Positions 57,190 through 63,780 of a stretch of 63,780 bases of DNA are shown one piece after another. This stretch comes from an uncultured Pseudomonadota bacterium. Lineage in GTDB: Bacteria > Pseudomonadota > Gammaproteobacteria > Burkholderiales > CAIKXV01. Under the pieces are notes generated by a model, which saw only the letters and a program-made list of their open reading frames with translations, did no database searches and was not told the origin of the DNA. The stretch covers positions 1 to 63,780 of the forward strand of contig CAIKXV010000037.1 of the NCBI GenBank assembly GCA_903831455.1, in the 5' to 3' direction. The position numbers and the translations under genes were made by a program. Position 1 is the stretch's first letter. Each line of letters begins with the position of its first letter.

Positions 57190-58584
57190 TCAGGGCGCGA
57201 GCAGCGCGGCGCGATGCTCGTCGATGAAGCCAGTATGCACCGCCCCGGCGCGGAAGGCCGGGTGGCCGATCACGCGGCGCAGGAAGGCCAGGTTCGTCTC
57301 GACCCCTTCGACCACGATCGCCGACAGCGCCTCGAGCAGGCGGTCGATCGCCGCCTCCCGCGTGGCGCCGTGGGCGATGACCTTGGCGATCATCGGGTCG
57401 TACCAGTGCGTGATGGCGTCGCCGGCGCGCACGCCGCAATCGACGCGCAGGTCGTCCGTCGGCGCCGGAAGATCGAAGCGCGCCAGCGTACCGGTGGCGG
57501 GCAGGAAACCCCTGGCAGGCCGCTCGGCGTACAACCGGACCTCGATCGCATGGCCCTGCGGCCGCACGTCGACCTGGCGCGCGGGAGCAGGGCTCTCGCC
57601 TGCGGCGAGCCGCAGCTGCATCGAGACGAGATCGAGCCCGGTGTTCATTTCGGTGACCGGATGCTCGACCTGGATGCGCGTGTTCATCTCGAGGAAGTAG
57701 AACTCGCCGCCATCGGCATCGACCACGAATTCCACCGTCCCGGCCCCGCGGTAGTGCTGGGCACGGGCGAGTGCTGCCGCCGCCTCGCACATCGCGTCGC
57801 GTCGGTCGATGGCCAGCCCGGGCGCCGGACTCTCCTCGACCACCTTCTGGAAACGTCGCTGGACGGAGCAGTCGCGTTCGTGCAGGTGCACCGCTCGTCC
57901 ATCCCCGAACCCGAAGACCTGCACCTCGACATGGCGGGCGCGCGCCACGTACCGCTCGAGGTAGACCGCTCCGTCGCCGAAGGCGCGCTGCGCGAGCGCC
58001 TGGGTGGACTCGACCGCGGCGGCCAGCGCGGCCGGCTCGTCGACCCGGCGCATGCCGATGCCCCCTCCCCCGGCCGCCGCCTTGACCAGCAGCGGATAGC
58101 CCACGGCCTCGGCCGCGGCGCCGACCGCATCGAGGGGGACGCCGGGCGCGAACCGATCGCTGCCCGGCAGGACCGGCACGCCCGCCGCTCGGGCGAGCGC
58201 GCGGGCGCGCTCCTTGTCGCCCATGTCGTCGATGGACTGCGGCGACGGCCCCACCCAGACGAGCCCGGCCGCTTCCACCGCGCGGGCGAAGGCCGCGTTC
58301 TCGGCGAGAAATCCGTAACCCGGGTGCACCGCATCGGCCTGGCTGCCCTGCGCCGCGGCCAGCACCCGATCCATGTCGAGATAGCTCTGGGCGGCGGCGG
58401 CCGGCCCGATCGCCACCGCGTGGTCGGCGATCGCCACATGCATCGAGCCGGCGTCGGCCTCGGAGTGCACGGCGACCGTGGACAGGCCGAGCGCACGGGC
58501 GCTGCGCATCACTCGACAGGCGATCTCCCCGCGATTGGCCACCAGCAGCCGCGACAGCCTGCCCGGGCGGTCGGCTCCGGTCAC
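57190..58584 (-). CDS. acyl-CoA carboxylase biotin carboxylase subunit
   Basis: The 464-residue ATP-grasp enzyme that carboxylates biotin. N-terminal LLVANRGEIACRVMRSARAL, HPGYGFLAENAAFA, ATP loop KAAAGGGGIGMRRV, the bicarbonate/catalytic segment EMNTRIQVEHPVTEM and the C-terminal domain with DPMIAKVIAHG. GTG start after a GGGGG site. Unlike many alpha subunits it has no fused biotin-carrier domain; the carrier is the separate 73-residue gene directly upstream. Confidence 0.94.
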   Translation of the reverse strand: MTGADRPGRLSRLLVANRGEIACRVMRSARALGLSTVAVHSEADAGSMHVAIADHAVAIGPAAAAQSYLDMDRVLAAAQGSQADAVHPGYGFLAENAAFARAVEAAGLVWVGPSPQSIDDMGDKERARALARAAGVPVLPGSDRFAPGVPLDAVGAAAEAVGYPLLVKAAAGGGGIGMRRVDEPAALAAAVESTQALAQRAFGDGAVYLERYVARARHVEVQVFGFGDGRAVHLHERDCSVQRRFQKVVEESPAPGLAIDRRDAMCEAAAALARAQHYRGAGTVEFVVDADGGEFYFLEMNTRIQVEHPVTEMNTGLDLVSMQLRLAAGESPAPARQVDVRPQGHAIEVRLYAERPARGFLPATGTLARFDLPAPTDDLRVDCGVRAGDAITHWYDPMIAKVIAHGATREAAIDRLLEALSAIVVEGVETNLAFLRRVIGHPAFRAGAVHTGFIDEHRAALLAP

Positions 58585-58617
58585 CGTCGCCCCCCGCGCT
58601 CGTCGCCTCGAGTCATC

Positions 58618-58839
58618 TCACACCTCCATGCGCGCCACGACCGCGCCTTCGCTGCAGGTGCTGCCCTCGAGCACGCAGACCTCGAGCAGCACGCCGGCCT
58701 CGGGTGCGGTGACGGGTATTTCCATCTTCATCGACTCCAGGATCACGATCGGCGCCTCCTCCTCGAGCCGCTCGCCGGGTCGGGCAACGATCTTCCACAC
58801 GTTGCCCGTGATCTCGCTGGTCACCTCGATGATCGGCAT
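58618..58839 (-). CDS. stand-alone biotin carboxyl carrier protein
   Basis: A 73-residue biotinyl/lipoyl-type domain beginning MPIIEVTSEITGNVWKIVAR, with the biotinylation motif ESMKMEIP near residues 37-44. It has no N-terminal extension, so it is much shorter than AccB. GGGGGA ribosome site. Encoded between the CoA ligase and the biotin carboxylase genes with 33-34 bp gaps. Confidence 0.93.
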   Translation of the reverse strand: MPIIEVTSEITGNVWKIVARPGERLEEEAPIVILESMKMEIPVTAPEAGVLLEVCVLEGSTCSEGAVVARMEV

Positions 58840-58873
58840 GTCGATTCCCCCTTCGTGGCCCAGGGCCGGTTGA

Positions 58874-61114
58874 TCAGCTCGCCCGCACGGCGGCGAGCCG
58901 TCGCTCGAGCATGGACACCGCGGCGAGCGCGTGGCCCGCATCGGCAATCTCGTCGTAGACCGCGATGCCCGCCGCCAGCGCGCGCGCGCGGTAGAGCCTG
59001 CGCGCGTCGTCGAGCGCCTGCGATCCGTCGGAGCGCAGCACGAGCAGGAAGTGCAGCTGGCCCGGTCGCGTGCGACCCACCTCCTCGGCGATCGCGATCA
59101 GCCGCTCGACCGGGTCGACCGCCGAGCGCCCCACGAAGGCCGCGAGGTTCAGGTGCATGACCAGGGCGTCGGCCCCGCTCGCCTCGTGGACGATATCGAG
59201 GATCACCCGCGCGATGCCGCCACCGTCGGTGAGCAGCGTGCCCACGGGCGTGTCGATCGGATTGACGATGCCGGTCCCGGGCGGGAGTCCCAGCGCGCGC
59301 ATGCGCTCCACCGCGGCGGGCGCCATGGGCTCGATGTCCAGTCCCAGTGCCGCGAAATAATCGGCCGCCAGCACGCTGGTGCCCCCCCCGTTGCCGAACA
59401 GCACCACCTTGCGCGTCGGTCGCTGCGGTCGAAGCGCGAGCACCTGCAATGCAAGGAGCGCGTCGACGAAGCGGTCGACGGTGTCCACCGCCACGCAGGG
59501 CGTCTGCTCGCACAGCGCCTCCCAGGCGCGCAGGTCGCCCGCGAGCGAACCGGTATGCGAGGCGGCGGCGAGCGTACCCTGCCGCGTGCGACCGCCCTTC
59601 ATCAGGACCACCGGCTTGGCGTGTTCGCCCCGGAGCAGCCGGTAGAGCGCGCGGCCATCGCGCGCCGATTCGAGGTAGAGGCCGATCGCGCGGGTGTGCG
59701 GGTCTGCGGTGAAGTGCTCGACCAGTTCGGTCGCGCCGACATCGCAGGCATTGCCGATGGTCACGAGCCCGGAGAAGCGCACGCCGCGCGACTGGCCGCG
59801 CTTGACGATGTCGGTGGACAACCCGCCCGACTGCGCGATCACGCCGATGGGGCCGGACTCGCGCGGCGCATCCTCGGGGAACGTCAGTCCGCCACGGGGC
59901 GAGTAGGTGCCCAGGCAGTTCGGCCCGACGACGCGAAACCCGTCGCGCCGCGCGAGCGCGAGCAGTTCCTGCTCGAGTCCCTGCCCCTCCTCCACCTCGG
60001 CGAAGCCGCTGGAGATCACCTGCACGACGCGCAGGCGGCCCGCCGCGCCGCGCAACGCGTCGGCAACCCTCGCCGCGCCGATCGCGACGTAGGTGTAGTC
60101 GATCGGCCCCGGCGCATCGGCCAGCGACCGCAGCACCGGCAGGTCCTCGATCCGCTCGGCGCCCGGATGGACGGGCCAGATCGGGCCGCGGTAGCCGAAG
60201 GCCTTCAGGCGGCGGATGAAGGTGTTGGCGATCGTCGTGCCCGTGGCCGAAGCACCCAGCACCGCCACCGCTGCGGGCCTGAGCAGGCTCTCGAACAGCG
60301 AAGGGCGGGCCGATCCCGCACCGGGTACGGCCACCGGCTCGGCCCGATGCGCAGGCATGCGCGCCTCGCAGCCGGCCTCGTCCCCGGCGAGGATCACGCG
60401 CGCGTCGGCCACCACCGCGCCCTGCGCGGACACGATGACCGGGTTGAGGTCGAGTTCGGCGATCGCATCGCCATGGCGTTCCAGGAACCCGTCGCGCCCC
60501 CCGATCGCAAGCAGCAGGTCGACCAGCGCCGATCGGCTGGCCGCAGGCCGGCCACGAACCCCGTCGAGCAGCGCACGCCCGCGCAGCCGCCCGATCATCG
60601 CCTCGGCGTCGGCCCGCTCCAGCGGCACCAGTCCGAAGGCCACGTCGCGCAGCACCTCCACGAACACGCCGCCCAGGCCCACCATCACCAGCGGCCCGAA
60701 GTCCGGATCGCGCACCGCGCCGATCACCATCTCCACGCCGGCCGGCGCCATCGCCTCGACCAGCCACCCGTCGATCGGCACGCCGGCGAGCGCCTCGGAG
60801 GCCCCCATCTCCGCGACCGCCGCGGCCGCCGCCTGCGGACCGACCAGCCCGATGCGCACGCCCCCCGAGTCGCTCTTGTGCAGCACGTCGCGCGAGACCA
60901 CCTTCACCGCGCACGCCCCGCCCAGGCGGGCGGCCACCTCGCCGGCGGCCCGCGCGTCCGCCACCTGCTCGCCATCGGGCACCGCGATGCCGATCGCGCG
61001 CAGCACGGCCTTGGCTTCGGGTTCGAGCAGGGCGCGACGCCCGTCCGAGCGCGCGCGCGCGATCGCGGCTGCGACCGGGCCTTGCGCCGGCCGGGCGCTG
61101 GCGGGAGGGGGCAT
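58874..61114 (-). CDS. ADP-forming acyl-CoA synthetase (fused ATP-grasp + CoA-binding/ligase)
   Basis: A 746-residue fusion. N-terminal ATP-grasp (about 20-235; CAVKVVSRDVLHKSDSGGVR, ELDLNPVIV), then a CoA-binding domain (about 270-390; AVLGASATGTTIANTFIRRL, VVGPNCLGTYSP) and succinyl-CoA-ligase-like flavodoxin domains with the candidate phosphohistidine in AASHTGSLAGD. This ATP-grasp-first order is reversed from the more common alpha-beta fusion. Family members activate acetate and other acids. Likely activates the acid whose thioester the adjacent carboxylase uses; substrate unknown. Confidence 0.87.
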   Translation of the reverse strand: MPPPASARPAQGPVAAAIARARSDGRRALLEPEAKAVLRAIGIAVPDGEQVADARAAGEVAARLGGACAVKVVSRDVLHKSDSGGVRIGLVGPQAAAAAVAEMGASEALAGVPIDGWLVEAMAPAGVEMVIGAVRDPDFGPLVMVGLGGVFVEVLRDVAFGLVPLERADAEAMIGRLRGRALLDGVRGRPAASRSALVDLLLAIGGRDGFLERHGDAIAELDLNPVIVSAQGAVVADARVILAGDEAGCEARMPAHRAEPVAVPGAGSARPSLFESLLRPAAVAVLGASATGTTIANTFIRRLKAFGYRGPIWPVHPGAERIEDLPVLRSLADAPGPIDYTYVAIGAARVADALRGAAGRLRVVQVISSGFAEVEEGQGLEQELLALARRDGFRVVGPNCLGTYSPRGGLTFPEDAPRESGPIGVIAQSGGLSTDIVKRGQSRGVRFSGLVTIGNACDVGATELVEHFTADPHTRAIGLYLESARDGRALYRLLRGEHAKPVVLMKGGRTRQGTLAAASHTGSLAGDLRAWEALCEQTPCVAVDTVDRFVDALLALQVLALRPQRPTRKVVLFGNGGGTSVLAADYFAALGLDIEPMAPAAVERMRALGLPPGTGIVNPIDTPVGTLLTDGGGIARVILDIVHEASGADALVMHLNLAAFVGRSAVDPVERLIAIAEEVGRTRPGQLHFLLVLRSDGSQALDDARRLYRARALAAGIAVYDEIADAGHALAAVSMLERRLAAVRAS

Positions 61115-61128
61115 CGGGTTCCGTCCGC

Positions 61129-62667
61129 TCAGTAGCTGGTCGGCCAGGTGCGCATCAGGTGCTCGCCGATGCCGCCGCGCCGGCGCCGGCGATAGACGTC
61201 GAGCATGCCGATCAGGTAGTCGCGCGTCTCCTGCGGCTTGACCACGTTCTGCACCGAATACATCGAGGCCATGTCCCAGACCTCGCTGTCCCTCGCGATG
61301 TGGGTGAAGGCCTCCTCCCAGCCCGGATCGCCGGGCGACACGCCATGCACGATATGCGTGGAGGCCCCGGGGTCCATGAAGCTCACCTCCGCGGTCGGCC
61401 AGGCGATCATCTCGTCGTTGTTGCGCCCGCCGCCCATCGCCACGTAGGCGCGACCGTAGGCCTTGCGCACCAGGACCGTGATCGTGGGGACCGTCACGAG
61501 CGAGGTCGCGTTCATGAAGTTCATGATGAGCCCCGGTGCGCCGCGACGCTCGGCCTCGAGCCCGACCACGAACCCGGGGGTGTCCATGAACCGCACCATC
61601 GGGATGTTGAACGAGTCGCACAGGACGGTGAAGTCGACGATCTTGCGGATCGCATCCACGGTGAGCGCGCCGCCGGCGGCGGCCGGATTGTTGGCGATGA
61701 TGCCCACCACCCGACCACCCAGCCTCGCCAGCGCCACCACCGCCGACTTCCCGAAACGGGGCTTGAGTTCGAACAGCGAGTCGCGATCGACCATCACCCG
61801 CAGCAGCCGGCGCATGTCGTAGACCTGGGTGCGCTTCTCCGGCAGCAGGCCGGGCAGCGTCGACTGGTCGTCGCCCGCCGGCGCGGGCTGCGGCGACTCG
61901 GGCGGCAGTTCGCCGTTGTGCGAAGGCATGTAGGAGAGGAAGCGACGGATCGCGGCCATCGCCTCGGCGTCGCTGTCCACCACGCAGTCGATCAGCCCAG
62001 TGGTCTCCGCGTGCAGCCGCCAGCCGCCCAGCGCCTCGAGGTCGACCTTCTCGCCGATGGCCATCGACACCAGCCGCGGGCTGGAGACGGCCATGATGGA
62101 GCCCTTGCGCATCACCGCGAAGTCGGAGCAGCAGCACATCCAGGCCGAGGAGCCGAATGCGGTATCGAGCGCGGCCGCCGCCCACGGGTTGTCGCGCACG
62201 CGGCGGAACTGGTGCGGGTCGTTGCCCAGCAGGTTGCCCATGCCGCGCGAGCCCATGGTGTCGGGCATGCGCGCGCCGGTGGACTCGCCGATATGCACGA
62301 ACGGCATCCCGCACTCGATCGCGGTACGCCGTACGTGGCCCATCTTCTTCGAGTTGGTGGCCGAGGTCGAGGAACCCTTGACCGTGAAGTCGTTGACCAC
62401 GATGCCGCAGTCGCGCCCGTCGATGCGCCCGAAGCCGACGATCTTCCCGTCGCGCGGCGTGCGCCCGCGGTCAGCCTCGAACACGCTCGACTCGCCGAGC
62501 AGCCCCGACTCCCGGAAGGTACCCGCATCGACCAGCAGCGCGAGGCGCTCCTCGGCGTTGAGCTGGCCGGCCGCGCGGCGCCGCGCGAGCTTGTCGGCGC
62601 CGCCCATCGCGCGCGCGCGCTCGCGGCGGCGATCGAGTTCATCGAGGCTGTCGGTGGGCAGGGACAT
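61129..62667 (-). CDS. acyl-CoA carboxylase carboxyltransferase (beta) subunit
   Basis: A 512-residue carboxyltransferase with N- and C-crotonase-like halves. N half: RTAIECGMPFVHIGESTGAR, GSRGMGNLLG and SDFAVMRKGSIMAVSSP. C half: GGRVVGIIANNPAAAGGALT, FVVGLEAERRGAP and the oxyanion-type YVAMGGGRNNDEMIAWPTAE. The acceptor could be acetyl-, propionyl-, methylcrotonyl- or geranyl-CoA-like; the sequence does not settle this. Gap to the enolase-superfamily gene upstream is 34 bp, to the ligase downstream 14 bp. Confidence 0.92.
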   Translation of the reverse strand: MSLPTDSLDELDRRRERARAMGGADKLARRRAAGQLNAEERLALLVDAGTFRESGLLGESSVFEADRGRTPRDGKIVGFGRIDGRDCGIVVNDFTVKGSSTSATNSKKMGHVRRTAIECGMPFVHIGESTGARMPDTMGSRGMGNLLGNDPHQFRRVRDNPWAAAALDTAFGSSAWMCCCSDFAVMRKGSIMAVSSPRLVSMAIGEKVDLEALGGWRLHAETTGLIDCVVDSDAEAMAAIRRFLSYMPSHNGELPPESPQPAPAGDDQSTLPGLLPEKRTQVYDMRRLLRVMVDRDSLFELKPRFGKSAVVALARLGGRVVGIIANNPAAAGGALTVDAIRKIVDFTVLCDSFNIPMVRFMDTPGFVVGLEAERRGAPGLIMNFMNATSLVTVPTITVLVRKAYGRAYVAMGGGRNNDEMIAWPTAEVSFMDPGASTHIVHGVSPGDPGWEEAFTHIARDSEVWDMASMYSVQNVVKPQETRDYLIGMLDVYRRRRRGGIGEHLMRTWPTSY

Positions 62668-62701
62668 GGTGCAATGCTCCGGAAGGGGCTCGCTGATCGG
62701 G

Positions 62702-63780
62702 TCAGTCGAAGCGCAGGGCGGCGAGCCGGTCGTGGTCGAGTTCCACGCCCAGGCCGGGGCCGGCCGGCAGGTCGATCCAGCCAGCCGAGAGGTCGAAGCG
62801 GCGCGTGACGATGTCCTCGGCGGTCTTGAGCGGACCCACGCACTCCAGCCCGTCGATCACGGCCTCGCTGGTGGCCGCGAGCATGATCTCGGCCGAGGTG
62901 TTGATGCCCAGGCCGAACCCGTGCCCGATCACCACCCGCAACCCGGCGGCCTGCGCGGTCTCGAGCATGCGTCGCGTGCGCAGGAACCCGCCCTGCTTCA
63001 TCACCTTCAGCTTCACCAGGTCGGCGGCACCGGCGCGAATGATCGCGATCAGGCTTGCATGATCGGTGACCGACTCGTCCGCCATCACGGGTACGCCCGC
63101 ACGGTCGCGCACCCTCGCCAGGCCCGGCAGGTCATCGGCCGCCGCCGGCTGCTCGAACAGTTGCAGGTGCGCGGCCTCCAGGGAGCGGGCCAGCTCGATC
63201 GAGGTGTCGGGGTCGTAGCCCGCATTGGCGTCGATGCGCAGGGCCATGTCCGGCCCGACCGCCTCGCGTACCGCCAGCACGCGGTCCCGATCGGCGGCGA
63301 TGCCCCCGCCGACCTTGATCTTGGCCGAGCGGAAGCCACGCTCGAACCACGCGCTCGCCTCGCGGGCGGCCGCCTCGGGCGGCAGGATGCCGATCCACGC
63401 GTTGAACGACACCCGCTCGCGCACCGCTCCGCCCAGCCAATCGTGCACCGCGAGGCCGCACGCTCGCGCGAGAAGGTCGGTGCAGGCCATCTCGAGTGCC
63501 GCCTTGGCATCGAGGTGGCCTTCCAGCGCGCCGTCCATCCGCGCGAGCAGCGCGTGCAGGTTGGCGAGCGGCTGCCCGGTGACCGTATCGGCCAGCCGCG
63601 ATCGGATGGCCGCGAGCGAGTCCTCGACCGTCTCCACCGAATAGCCCGGGGACGGGTCGATGTTGCCCAGGCCTACCGAGCCGTCGTCGGCCGTGATCCG
63701 CACCACCACGCTCTTCTGCGTCCGGCGGGTGGAGTAGGCGTTGCGGAAGCCCTCGCCCACCAGCGGTACGGCCACGCCCC
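62702..63780 (-). CDS. mandelate racemase/muconate lactonizing enzyme family protein (5' end outside)
   Basis: At least 357 residues of an enolase-superfamily enzyme; homologues usually begin some residues before the first visible GTG, so the start lies beyond the window. Catalytic residues: KxK as SAKIKVGGG, metal ligands Asp in RIDANAGY, Glu in LFEQPAA and Asp in MADESVTD, and the opposite-face Lys in VKLKVMKQGG. This Lys/Lys pattern is that of the MLE/dipeptide-epimerase subgroup rather than mandelate racemase proper. First visible gene of the carboxylase operon; probably acts on the substrate acid. Confidence 0.88.
   Translation of the reverse strand, partial: GVAVPLVGEGFRNAYSTRRTQKSVVVRITADDGSVGLGNIDPSPGYSVETVEDSLAAIRSRLADTVTGQPLANLHALLARMDGALEGHLDAKAALEMACTDLLARACGLAVHDWLGGAVRERVSFNAWIGILPPEAAAREASAWFERGFRSAKIKVGGGIAADRDRVLAVREAVGPDMALRIDANAGYDPDTSIELARSLEAAHLQLFEQPAAADDLPGLARVRDRAGVPVMADESVTDHASLIAIIRAGAADLVKLKVMKQGGFLRTRRMLETAQAAGLRVVIGHGFGLGINTSAEIMLAATSEAVIDGLECVGPLKTAEDIVTRRFDLSAGWIDLPAGPGLGVELDHDRLAALRFD

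Overview
The window is very GC-rich (G/C at most third positions) and densely coded, with many 4-bp ATGA overlaps. It reads as a betaproteobacterial chromosome, most likely Burkholderiales. Supporting signs are the ilvB-ilvH-ilvC-psd-pssA-leuA order, the lptF/lptG-pepA-holC-valS block, an ECF sigma/DUF3619/DUF3106/RDD cassette, tripartite tricarboxylate transporters (TTT) and class III CoA-transferases. No rRNA, tRNA, CRISPR array, insertion sequence or phage gene was recognised. The assignment to an order is inference from gene order and family content only.

Region 1 (1-17,064) is housekeeping: branched-chain amino-acid synthesis and phosphatidylserine/phosphatidylethanolamine synthesis on the minus strand, a divergent ECF-sigma cassette, the LptF/LptG lipopolysaccharide exporter, then pepA-holC-hypothetical-valS and an MFS exporter. 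Region 2 (17,072-22,119) holds a degenerate HD-GYP protein, a small oxidoreductase-like protein, TusA, an M48 protease, MoaC and an orphan SoxYZ pair.

Region 3 (22,106-36,020, minus strand) is a signalling and type IV pilus island. From promoter-proximal to distal it encodes a CHASE2 Ser/Thr kinase, a PP2C phosphatase, a double-FHA protein, a CHASE2 class III nucleotide cyclase, a metallo-beta-lactamase-fold cyclic-nucleotide phosphodiesterase candidate, a GAF-PilB/GspE ATPase, a GAF-HD-GYP phosphodiesterase, a major pilin behind a near-consensus sigma-54 promoter, and a Wzy/PglL-like O-ligase. Protein phosphorylation, cyclic nucleotide and c-di-GMP modules therefore sit beside a pilus motor and its pilin.

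Region 4 (36,364-54,150) is an oxalate/formate supercluster: a stand-alone 10-formyl-THF hydrolase-like protein, formyl-CoA transferase (Frc), oxalyl-CoA decarboxylase (Oxc), a Crp/Fnr-family regulator, TctCBA, TerC, formate-THF ligase (Fhs), an NAD-dependent formate dehydrogenase with a fused diaphorase subunit, and SucCD. Four perfect TTGAC-N4-GTCAA palindromes lie upstream of oxc, tctC, fhs and sucC, each 22-23 bp before a -10-like hexamer. This is the geometry of an FNR-type class II activator. The Crp/Fnr protein has an FNR-like ExxSR recognition helix but no FNR-type cysteine cluster. I infer a dedicated oxalate/formate regulon: oxalate uptake, CoA activation, decarboxylation, then oxidation or folate assimilation of the formate.

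Region 5 (54,746-63,780) holds a frameshifted alpha/beta hydrolase and a minus-strand operon of an enolase-superfamily enzyme (partial), a carboxyltransferase, an ADP-forming acyl-CoA synthetase, a 73-aa biotin carrier, a biotin carboxylase and a sulfatase. It is probably catabolic, with unknown substrate.
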